NCBI RefSeq assembly: GCF_003596335.1
Contig: NZ_QZCH01000001.1
Coordinates: 496,001-560,000, forward strand
Reading direction: 5' to 3'
DNA from: Motilimonas pumila
Lineage (GTDB): Bacteria > Pseudomonadota > Gammaproteobacteria > Enterobacterales > CBDFNC01
Length of the DNA stretch: 64,000 nucleotides
Shown: positions 57,080 to 64,000 of the stretch, piece by piece
Layout of the letters: every line of letters starts with the position of its first letter
How positions within the stretch are numbered: position 1 is the first letter of the stretch
The notes under the pieces: model-generated
The model's input: only the letters and a program-made list of their open reading frames with translations
What the model was told of the DNA's origin: nothing
The model's database searches: none
Made by a program: the position numbers and the translations under genes

Positions 57080-57970
57080 ATGAGCCAAACAGATTTACTA
57101 CATCGCTTTTTATTCGAAGAATACGAAGTACGCGGCGAACTCGTGCAGCTGCAACAAACCTACGCAGACATTCTTCGCAACCACCAATATCCTCCGGCCA
57201 TCGAGCAACTGATGGGAGAACTGCTGGTCGCCACAAGCCTATTAACCGCTACCATCAAGTTTGATGGCCATATTAATGTACAACTACAAGGTGACGGTGA
57301 CGTCACTATGGCGACGATTAATGGCGATAACAAACAGGCTCTGCGAGGCGTAGCGCGTTACAAACAAGCGCCGGCAGACGATGCCACATTACAGCAAATG
57401 ATTGGTAAAGGTTTCTTACTGATCACCATTACGCCGAACGAGGGGGAGCGCTACCAAGGCGTAGTGGAACTGACCGGAGATACTCTGGCGCAATGCCTAG
57501 AGAATTATTTTGAGCAATCAGAACAACTTGGCACAAAATTAATCTTAAAAACCGGCCTTGAAAACGGCCAAAAACAAGCGGCTGGTCTATTATTACAAAA
57601 GCTACCTGCAGCAAGCGAAAGTCATGAGCAAGATTTTATTCATGTGACGACTTTGGCTGAGACGGTGAAAGCTGAAGAGTTATTTTCATTGGATGCAGAA
57701 TCGCTACTTTACCGGTTGTACCATCAGGAAAAAGTGCGTTTATTTGAACCACAAAATGTCACGTTTGTTTGTGGCTGTTCACGGAGCAAATGCGAAAGCG
57801 CCCTGATATCAGTAGCCAAGGAAGAGTTACTAGACATCATTAAAGAAAAAGGTGAAATCGCCATGGATTGTGAGTATTGCCAAAGCAGTTATCACTTCGA
57901 CGCTGTTGATGTCGAAGGTTTGTTTACTGCAGAAAACCGGGTGGAAACAGATGAAAATATAAAGCACTAG
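57080..57970 (+). CDS. hslO: Redox-regulated chaperone Hsp33
   Basis: I start at ATG 57080 because GGAG precedes it; an in-frame TTG lies 12 nt upstream. The 296-residue protein has the folding domain (LLHRFLFEEYEVRGELVQL, GDVTMATINGDNKQALRGVA) and the C-terminal zinc switch, CGCSRSKC and CEYC. Oxidation releases zinc and activates the holdase. Operon with hslR. Confidence 0.96.
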   Translation: MSQTDLLHRFLFEEYEVRGELVQLQQTYADILRNHQYPPAIEQLMGELLVATSLLTATIKFDGHINVQLQGDGDVTMATINGDNKQALRGVARYKQAPADDATLQQMIGKGFLLITITPNEGERYQGVVELTGDTLAQCLENYFEQSEQLGTKLILKTGLENGQKQAAGLLLQKLPAASESHEQDFIHVTTLAETVKAEELFSLDAESLLYRLYHQEKVRLFEPQNVTFVCGCSRSKCESALISVAKEELLDIIKEKGEIAMDCEYCQSSYHFDAVDVEGLFTAENRVETDENIKH

Positions 57971-58116
57971 GAATTTTTCAGCACAGTCATCGTTTTCTGG
58001 CTATTTATCCCTACTAAATATATTGGAATTTGATTTGCATCCACTTTTTCTACCTCCAAGGGAGTAGAATGAGAAATAGACAATGCAGCCAATTTAAAGT
58101 AGCCAGGAGACATGAT

Positions 58117-59745
58117 ATGACAGTTATCGATGCTGAAAAGACTCTATTAAGTGCAACAGACTTAGCGCAATATGGCATTACTGGTGTAGTTGATATTGTT
58201 CACAACCCTTCTTACGAGACTTTGTTCAAGGAAGAAACGAAACCAGATTTAACCGGTTTTGAACGAGGTAAGGTAACCGAATCCGGTGCCGTTGCTGTGG
58301 ACACAGGGATTTTCACAGGTCGCTCTCCGAAAGATAAATACATTGTTAAAGACGAAGTCAGCCAAGACACTATTTGGTGGTCTGACCAAGGCAAAAACGA
58401 CAATAAACCAATTTCCCCAGCGGTGTGGCAAGATCTTAAGCAGTTAGTTACGAGTGAGCTCTCCAATAAACGCTTATTCGTGGTTGATGCTTTTTGCGGA
58501 GCCAACAAAGACTCGCGCTTAGCGGTGCGTTTTATTGTTGAAGTAGCGTGGCAAGCCCACTTTGTTACCAACATGTTCATTCGACCCAGCGCTGAAGAGC
58601 TGGAACAGTTTAAACCAGACTTTGTGGTCATGAACGGCTCGAAAACGACCAACCCTAACTGGCAACAGCACGGCCTGAACTCAGAAAATTTCATTGCTTT
58701 TAACCTGACCGAAAAAGTGCAAATTATTGGTGGTACTTGGTATGGCGGGGAAATGAAAAAGGGCATGTTTGCCATGATGAACTACCTTTTACCGCTCAGA
58801 GGTATGGCATCAATGCACTGTTCTGCCAATGTAGGAGAAACAGGCGACACCGCCATTTTCTTTGGCTTATCAGGGACCGGAAAAACCACGTTATCCACAG
58901 ACCCTAAACGAGCCTTGATCGGGGATGACGAGCACGGCTGGGACGATGATGGCGTCTTCAATTTTGAAGGAGGCTGTTACGCCAAAACTATTCGCTTGTG
59001 CCAAGAGGCTGAACCAGATATTTACAATGCCATAAAACGCGATGCTTTACTGGAAAATGTAACGGTAAATGATGACGCCAGCGTCGATTACGATGACGGC
59101 AGCAAAACAGAAAACACTCGGGTCTCCTACCCCATTCACCACATTGCTAACATTGTTAAACCTGTCTCTAAAGCTGGTCACGCCAACAAAGTGATATTTT
59201 TAACCGCCGACGCCTTTGGCGTCTTACCGCCGGTTGCCAAATTAACCAAGGCGCAAACTAAATATCATTTTTTGTCAGGCTTTACCGCTAAACTTGCCGG
59301 CACTGAGCGCGGTATCACCGAACCTACGCCTACCTTTTCTGCGTGTTTTGGCGCCGCATTCTTAACCTTGCATCCAACCAAATACGGTGAAGAACTCGTT
59401 AAACGTATGGAGGCAGCAGGCGCGGAAGCCTACTTGGTAAATACAGGTTGGAATGGCACAGGTAAGCGCATTTCAATTCAAGATACGCGCGGCATCATTG
59501 ATGATATTTTAGATGGTTCAATCGAATCAGCTGAAACCAAAATTTTGCCTATCTTTAACCTTGAAGTACCGACCTCATTGCCCGGAGTCGCGCAAGAAAT
59601 TCTAGATCCAAGAGATACCTATGAAGATCCTGCGCAGTGGCAAGCAAAAGCTGAAGACTTGGCTGGCCGCTTCATTGCGAACTTCGAGCAATACACTGAT
59701 AACGAAGAAGGTAAAGGCTTGATAAGCGCAGGCCCACAACTGTAA
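58117..59745 (+). CDS. pckA: Phosphoenolpyruvate carboxykinase (ATP)
   Basis: I start at ATG 58117 (MTVIDAEKT), which has AGGAG at good spacing; the 29-codon upstream extension is not family-like. The 542-residue enzyme has [18 protein letters not shown] (P-loop), [23 protein letters not shown] (metal and Asp residues), [10 protein letters not shown] and the [10 protein letters not shown] region. It makes phosphoenolpyruvate from oxaloacetate for gluconeogenesis. A strong terminator follows. Confidence 0.97.
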   Translation: MTVIDAEKTLLSATDLAQYGITGVVDIVHNPSYETLFKEETKPDLTGFERGKVTESGAVAVDTGIFTGRSPKDKYIVKDEVSQDTIWWSDQGKNDNKPISPAVWQDLKQLVTSELSNKRLFVVDAFCGANKDSRLAVRFIVEVAWQAHFVTNMFIRPSAEELEQFKPDFVVMNGSKTTNPNWQQHGLNSENFIAFNLTEKVQIIGGTWYGGEMKKGMFAMMNYLLPLRGMASMHCSANVGETGDTAIFFGLSGTGKTTLSTDPKRALIGDDEHGWDDDGVFNFEGGCYAKTIRLCQEAEPDIYNAIKRDALLENVTVNDDASVDYDDGSKTENTRVSYPIHHIANIVKPVSKAGHANKVIFLTADAFGVLPPVAKLTKAQTKYHFLSGFTAKLAGTERGITEPTPTFSACFGAAFLTLHPTKYGEELVKRMEAAGAEAYLVNTGWNGTGKRISIQDTRGIIDDILDGSIESAETKILPIFNLEVPTSLPGVAQEILDPRDTYEDPAQWQAKAEDLAGRFIANFEQYTDNEEGKGLISAGPQL

Positions 59746-59769
59746 CTCATCACCCTTAATCAATATAGC

Positions 59770-59793
59770 AAGCCGGCTTACGCCGGCTTTTTT
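59770..59793 (+). terminator. Rho-independent terminator of pckA
   Basis: AAGCCGGC (59770-59777), loop TTAC, GCCGGCTT (59782-59789), then four more T. Confidence 0.95.
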
Positions 59794-59923
59794 ATGAAAA
59801 AATATGTTTATTTAAGTTAAGCATTTCACAACTTGCCACACCAGCCTGAAACCTACTCGCCAAAAGTACTAATACATCTATAATTATTCATATCAGTATA
59901 AGAAACTAAAAACAGGGATAAAA

Positions 59924-62011
59924 ATGATTAAAAGCATGAGATTCGCATTCATACTCATCGCTTTCATTTCAGGCTGTAATGATAGCGACTCAAACAACGA
60001 AGTAGCAATACCAGACCCAAGCTCTCCGGTGATAGATGAGCTGCCAGCACCCGCTCCCGCTCGCCCAGTTCTTGCAGAAGGTGTGCCAGAACATAACGTC
60101 AAAGCACTTAGCTTCGGTTTGATCCCTGATGATCAAAAAGATGATACCGCTGCTATGCTTGAGCTGCTTGCAGGAGTAAGCGAAGGTGACATCGTCTACT
60201 TTCCTCCTGGAGAGTATCATTTTGAACAAGAGATCATTTTTGATTCATCTTTTCCTGAAAATGTTACTTTAGTTGGTTCAGATAAAACATTTATCAGCAA
60301 GCGAATCGTACCTGAAGAACAACAATTTAACGGCATAGCTCTGTGGCGCTTACAAGGTGTAAAAAAAATGTCGATTGTTAACTTCAGGTTTCGAAATCAA
60401 ATGCAAAGTGCGGAGTCATTAAATGAATATGATGATGGCATTTCAGTATTCGGTAGTACCAACATAAACATCAGAAGAAATGATTTTTATGGCTTTAAAA
60501 ATGCTTGTTTAAGGGTGACATCTTCAATCGATGGTGTATTAGCATCAGAAGATGTACATGTATATAGAAATAACTTTTATAATTGTACTTCTGTGACAAC
60601 ACATAATGAAAGTGATCAAGGTATAACAGTTGAAGATATTGAGTTTAGTGAAAACACTTTCAATAATATGGAAGTAGGCCTTGACGTTATATCTCATGGA
60701 TTGGCGAGAGGTGTTAAAATAGTAAAAAACTCATTCTTCGATGGAAAGTATGAAGGTATAAAGTTAAGTGGGTTTGATAACATCTTAATTAAGTATAACT
60801 ACTTCAAGGATATAACAGGATACAGTGTTCATATACTTCCTTTCACGTTCACTTCGGAAGAGAGAATTTCTAGCTACATAATTAGAAACAATGTTATGCA
60901 TAACAACAGATATGGTATACGTTTAAAACCCTTCGATCAAAATTTAGTACCTAACCCTATATCTAATCCGATCTTTAACTTTGAAATTGTCGACAATTAC
61001 TTTGAGGGAATTTACCACTCATCGGCAGATAATCCTGACCCAACATTTTTCCAAGTTATCAGGGTAAACCCGTACACAAGAGAGATGATTAATAACCTAA
61101 CATTATTGAATAACACATATTTTCGAATTGCAGAGGAAAAAGGGGGGATCTTTTACGATCAAGAAATGATTGATGATACTGTGATAAACCAGCATTTTTC
61201 TGGACAAAGAAATATGCAGAAAGATCTATCAAGTCTACCTTTTGAAGTAATTACAAAAAAACCAGAGTTTAAATCCAAGCCTGCAATACTTAGGGCCATT
61301 GACTGGGATTATTACTTCCCATTTCCTCATGAGTATGAAGTGGCGTATCCAGAAGAGGTTGAATACTCAATAAGTAAAATTACTTCTCCGGGTTATTCAA
61401 GGAATGGAAAAGCATCCGCGGCCTTTGAGCTTGTCGATATAAATGACCCACTTGTTAACGGATCATATCGAGTAGAAATAAAAGATGATGTAGTCAAAGA
61501 AGATAATGCTATTCGCTGGTATGCCTTCTCTATTCGGCTCAGTGGCGATTGGAATTATAGTGATGGAGAAGAGAGTTTATTTCAAGTACATACAGCCCCA
61601 AATGATGGAAACTGGGAGCGAAAAATCTCCGTGCCTTATGCTTTGACCACCATATCCGGTAACTTTAGATTTTTTGTATCCGGTAGTAATGAGACTCCTA
61701 TCCCTTTAGTCAATAAAACCTACTTTCCTCTTGGTGAATATGAGAGGAATAAATGGATTGATTGGATAGTATATGTAAAGCATGACTCGGTTAATGGTGA
61801 GTTAAAGGTATGGAAAGATGGAGAGCAAGTCGTTGATTATGAGGGAGCTGTTGGGTATGCAGTAGACTCTACCAATCACTGGACATACCCTAAATGGGGA
61901 ATATACCGTTGGAGTTGGGCTGAGTACCCGCACATTGAATCAAGAAAGGTATTCATAGATAAAATCAAAGTGGGCAGTGAAGAAGCAAGCTTAGAGATTA
62001 TGAAGCATTAA
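59924..62011 (+). CDS. Lipoprotein with beta-helix and polysaccharide-lyase-like domains
   Basis: A 695-residue protein with lipobox FISGC and a Pro-rich spacer. Residues about 55-430 look like a right-handed parallel beta-helix of the pectate-lyase-3/NosD kind: DDTAAMLELLAGVSEGDIVYFPPGEY, then repeated NNxF/xIxxN turns (NIRRNDFYGF, VYRNNFYNC, FSENTFNNM, IKYNYFKDI, NNVMHNNRYGI). Residues about 480-690 resemble the PF14099 polysaccharide lyase fold: YRVEIKDD, WYAFSIRL, KWIDWIVYVKHDSVNGELKVWKDGE and the closing PKWGIYRW. It probably cleaves or epimerises an acidic polysaccharide at the outer membrane. It converges on a polysaccharide-synthesis cluster and is AT-richer than the genes to its left. 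Confidence 0.75.
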   Translation: MIKSMRFAFILIAFISGCNDSDSNNEVAIPDPSSPVIDELPAPAPARPVLAEGVPEHNVKALSFGLIPDDQKDDTAAMLELLAGVSEGDIVYFPPGEYHFEQEIIFDSSFPENVTLVGSDKTFISKRIVPEEQQFNGIALWRLQGVKKMSIVNFRFRNQMQSAESLNEYDDGISVFGSTNINIRRNDFYGFKNACLRVTSSIDGVLASEDVHVYRNNFYNCTSVTTHNESDQGITVEDIEFSENTFNNMEVGLDVISHGLARGVKIVKNSFFDGKYEGIKLSGFDNILIKYNYFKDITGYSVHILPFTFTSEERISSYIIRNNVMHNNRYGIRLKPFDQNLVPNPISNPIFNFEIVDNYFEGIYHSSADNPDPTFFQVIRVNPYTREMINNLTLLNNTYFRIAEEKGGIFYDQEMIDDTVINQHFSGQRNMQKDLSSLPFEVITKKPEFKSKPAILRAIDWDYYFPFPHEYEVAYPEEVEYSISKITSPGYSRNGKASAAFELVDINDPLVNGSYRVEIKDDVVKEDNAIRWYAFSIRLSGDWNYSDGEESLFQVHTAPNDGNWERKISVPYALTTISGNFRFFVSGSNETPIPLVNKTYFPLGEYERNKWIDWIVYVKHDSVNGELKVWKDGEQVVDYEGAVGYAVDSTNHWTYPKWGIYRWSWAEYPHIESRKVFIDKIKVGSEEASLEIMKH

Positions 62012-62017
62012 TTAAAT

Positions 62018-62048
62018 AAGGCTAACCAGACTTAGTTTGGTTAGCCTT
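62018..62048. terminator. Hairpin between convergent lipoprotein and VanZ-like genes
   Basis: AAGGCTAACCA (62018-62028), loop of 9 nt, TGGTTAGCCTT (62038-62048). It overlaps the VanZ-like stop codon region. T-runs are weak, so it may work in both directions inefficiently. Confidence 0.6.
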
Positions 62049-62447
62049 GTAAAAGAGCAATACAATAGTCGAAATAAAGACCCCTAATACACTCACCAAT
62101 GCATCATAAATATCTATTTGTCTCACAGGAAGAAAATGCTGCAATAGCTCATCAAGTATGAAAATGGACATTACCAAAAGGCTGATAAACAAAGAAACTT
62201 TATAACTTTTATGTTTATCAAAAAGTAAATTTTGAAATGAGAAATTCAAACTAAATGAGGCAATAAAGTGAAGCACTTTATCACCACCAATCAACCATTG
62301 AAACAGGTAGAAGTAGCGTGCACCAATACCGCTAGTCTTGCTGATTGAGAGGGCAAGAAAGAACATTAGTAAACCAATGAAAATGGCACACTTGAGTCTA
62401 TTACACGACAAATAAATATACCATTCCCTAAAGTAACTATTGAGCAT
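62022..62447 (-). CDS. VanZ-like membrane protein
   Basis: I start at ATG 62447, which overlaps the stop of the upstream glycosyltransferase as TAATG; a GTG or ATG at 62477 in the same frame is possible. The product has four hydrophobic helices and the VanZ-like motifs GGDKVLHFIASFSLNF and DELLQHFLPVRQIDIYDALVSVLGV. VanZ-like proteins of this size often sit in exopolysaccharide loci; their role is not established. It is the last gene of the minus-strand cluster. Confidence 0.78.
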   Translation of the reverse strand: MLNSYFREWYIYLSCNRLKCAIFIGLLMFFLALSISKTSGIGARYFYLFQWLIGGDKVLHFIASFSLNFSFQNLLFDKHKSYKVSLFISLLVMSIFILDELLQHFLPVRQIDIYDALVSVLGVFISTIVLLFYKANQTKSG

Positions 62448-63175
62448 TAGGCTAGTTTTGCTTTTAACAGGTACCATGCAAATTTTGAGTTAGTTACTAG
62501 ATAGCGTTTCCACATTCTACCCGGCTCTTGAATGACACGGTATAGCCATTCTAATCCCGCTTTTTGCATCCACACAGGAGCCCTTTTAACTTTACCGGCA
62601 ACAACGTCAAATGTACCTCCCACTCCCATCACAAAGTCAACGCCTAACTCATCTTTCCATTTGTTAATGAAGTTTTCTTTCTTTGGCGATGTTATCGCGA
62701 CAAAGAGAAGCTTTGCGCCTGAGCTCTTTATTTTCTGAACCAGCGCTTCTTCGTCATCCCAAAAATAACCATCATTATAGCCGGCAATATTAAGGCCTGG
62801 ATACAAAGACTCTACCGTCGACTTGGTCTTCTCAACCACATCATGTTTTGCGCCAAGTAAAAAAACAGGAAGGTTATTTCCAGCACTCATTTCAAGTAGT
62901 CGATGAAATAAGTCTACACCAGAGACGCGCTCGGGAACTTTATGACCAAGCAGTCTTGCTCCCCAAACCACTCCCATACCATCAATATTAATGACATCAC
63001 ACGCCGTTACAGACTCAGCGAGCTGAGGGTCCTTTTTCATATTGACAAGCTTTGCAACATTTACCACAACATGTTGCTGAAACTGACCTGAAAGTGCTTT
63101 CTCTTTAATGTAGTGAACCGTCTCATCCATGGTTGCAACATCCATTGGCGAGCCAAGAAATTCTATACGCTTCAT
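62447..63175 (-). CDS. WecG/TagA/CpsF family glycosyltransferase (GT26)
   Basis: A 242-residue enzyme. It has HVVVNVAKLVNMKKDP, VINIDGMGVVWGARLLGHKVPERVSGVDLF, FLLGAKHDVVEKTKSTVESLYPGL, LFVAITSPKKENF and VMGVGGTFDVVAGKVKRAPVWMQKAGLEWLYR-type content in order (given here in short pieces), which is the GT26 family pattern. These transfer ManNAcA or ManNAc/Glc-type sugars to lipid-linked intermediates. The sugar here is unknown. It overlaps the upstream gene by 4 nt. Confidence 0.93.
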   Translation of the reverse strand: MKRIEFLGSPMDVATMDETVHYIKEKALSGQFQQHVVVNVAKLVNMKKDPQLAESVTACDVINIDGMGVVWGARLLGHKVPERVSGVDLFHRLLEMSAGNNLPVFLLGAKHDVVEKTKSTVESLYPGLNIAGYNDGYFWDDEEALVQKIKSSGAKLLFVAITSPKKENFINKWKDELGVDFVMGVGGTFDVVAGKVKRAPVWMQKAGLEWLYRVIQEPGRMWKRYLVTNSKFAWYLLKAKLA

Positions 63176-64000
63176 GTTTTAATCCTGTAAGTGTTGTAAA
63201 AAGCAAACGAGTAATAAACCCAAGCTTGTGTCCAGCGGATATAGTTTATTTTATTATCGAATTTCGCTGTTTTTTGATAACTGAAAGATTTTCGACCTTT
63301 ATCAAATAGTTCTGAGATCGAAGCATCTATGACTTTATCAATAAACTCAACATCTTCCCGAGTACCGCCAACTTTTAAAAAGGTAAAAATGGCTTGAGAT
63401 ACACAATGCATATCGAGAGGATATTTATTGGTGTTATAATATTTAGCTAAACCTGAGTCTTCGAACAGCTCTTTTCGGTAGTATTCAAGACCAAGCTTTA
63501 TCGACTTGTCAAAGTCATCAATTTTTAATGCCGTTTTTATGGTATGAAGCGCTTCTAAATTATATCCCGTATGAAATCCGTCAATAAACTGGTGATGATG
63601 CCTAGTACCGTAGACCCATGAGCCATCATTCTTTTGAGCGCTTACCGATTGATTTGCTACCTTGATAGCGAGCTCTCTAAACTCATTGTTATTGGTTTCG
63701 CTAGCGACAACAGCAAGCCACGCAGCCCCCCATAAGCTAGCGTTATGAACAAATGCCTCTTCTCCTGGAATATACGCAAAAAATTCAAAGTCCTGATTCT
63801 TGGTATATAGTGATTTTGTAATAAAGTGCCCGGAGTCAAGAGCAGCATCAATATAGTCTTGGTTATCTAGTGTTTTTCCTAAAGCAAGCAAAGCTTGAGA
63901 AACATAGATAGTAGTAATAATATTTGGTTTGCCCTTTGGCACATAAAAAGCCCGAGCATTCCAATCAAAGTGGTATCCCCAACACGAGTGTTCCCATTTC
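63172..64000 (-). CDS. Polysaccharide-cluster protein with probable alpha/alpha-barrel fold (partial, 5' end outside window)
   Basis: The frame is open to the right edge, beginning WEHSCWGYHFDWNARAFYVP, so the start lies outside; 275 or so residues are visible. The repeated helical pairs with aromatic and histidine residues (EAFVHNASLWGAAWLAVVA, GSWVYGTRHHHQFIDGFHTGYN, YPLDMHCVSQAIFTFLKVG) suggest a six-hairpin (alpha/alpha) barrel such as glycoside hydrolases, lyases or C5-epimerases. I do not recognise a family. It overlaps the glycosyltransferase by 4 nt, so it belongs to the same polysaccharide operon. Confidence 0.65.
   Translation of the reverse strand, partial: KWEHSCWGYHFDWNARAFYVPKGKPNIITTIYVSQALLALGKTLDNQDYIDAALDSGHFITKSLYTKNQDFEFFAYIPGEEAFVHNASLWGAAWLAVVASETNNNEFRELAIKVANQSVSAQKNDGSWVYGTRHHHQFIDGFHTGYNLEALHTIKTALKIDDFDKSIKLGLEYYRKELFEDSGLAKYYNTNKYPLDMHCVSQAIFTFLKVGGTREDVEFIDKVIDASISELFDKGRKSFSYQKTAKFDNKINYIRWTQAWVYYSFAFYNTYRIKT

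Noticed and set aside
58212..58775. 187-codon frame opposite pckA
   Set aside because: Antisense shadow of a strongly conserved enzyme; product has no domain features.
1..64000. CRISPR arrays, insertion sequences, prophage, tRNA and rRNA genes
   Set aside because: I looked for spaced direct repeats, transposase motifs, phage structural genes and tRNA-like cloverleaf sequence and saw none; a dedicated scan could still find a tRNA I missed.

Overview
The window reads as chromosomal DNA of a marine-type gammaproteobacterium near the Alteromonadales/Vibrionales group. I infer this from gene order and protein character: greB-tex, bioH/comF/nfuA, yibN-secB-gpsA divergent from gpmM-envC-yibQ, yijD/sthA, mtlA-mtlD-mtlR, and nudE/yrfG followed by a type II secretion operon and hslR-hslO-pckA. 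No rRNA, tRNA, IS element, prophage or CRISPR array is visible. Genes are densely packed on both strands, with several rho-independent terminators between convergent units.

Layout. 1-5920 (minus) is a three-gene signalling operon: a REC-EAL phosphodiesterase, a REC-TPR protein and a BvgS-like hybrid kinase that runs off the left edge. It resembles Vibrio VieSAB and Pseudomonas Roc systems. 6.4-8.7 kb encodes a secreted protein with carbohydrate-binding modules on Pro/Thr linkers, a plausible type II secretion substrate, followed by a single-domain fasciclin protein. 9.6-22.7 kb is mostly core housekeeping: transcription-complex factors (greB, tex), biotin (bioH), Fe-S carrier (nfuA), lipid precursor (gpsA), export chaperone (secB), glycolysis (gpmM), cell-division amidase activation (envC) and the acetyl-CoA sensor PanZ. 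Embedded in it is an odd pair: a 91-residue flagellar-rod-like protein and a SprA-related metallopeptidase. 22.7-30.4 kb holds a lipoprotein/membrane-protein pair, a 47-residue membrane ORF, dusA, a short CbiX-type chelatase, yijD, sthA, a lipoprotein and an SDR-like protein.

29.8-34.8 kb is a TetR regulator divergent from a two-gene RND efflux system, with palindromic candidate operators between them. 34.9-38 kb has DUF4250, trxC, an NSS-family sodium symporter and a zinc-ribbon protein. After an 867-bp non-coding stretch comes the mannitol operon (mtlA, mtlD, mtlR). cysQ, nudE and yrfG lead into a complete 12-gene type II secretion operon, gspC to gspN (56.4 down to 44.9 kb), lacking gspO. 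hslR-hslO and pckA follow.

From about 59.9 kb to the right edge the DNA becomes visibly more AT-rich. It encodes a surface-polysaccharide module: a beta-helix plus lyase-like lipoprotein converges on a minus-strand cluster of a VanZ-like membrane protein, a WecG/TagA glycosyltransferase and a partial probable alpha/alpha-barrel protein. This looks like the end of an exopolysaccharide or capsule locus continuing beyond the window.

The best candidates for new biology are the VieSAB/Roc-like operon without a DNA-binding output, the secreted protein with an unrecognised 440-residue head, the flagellar-like mini-protein next to a metallopeptidase, the bimodular beta-helix/lyase lipoprotein at the polysaccharide locus, and the structured mtlA upstream region. 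None is proven new from sequence reading alone.
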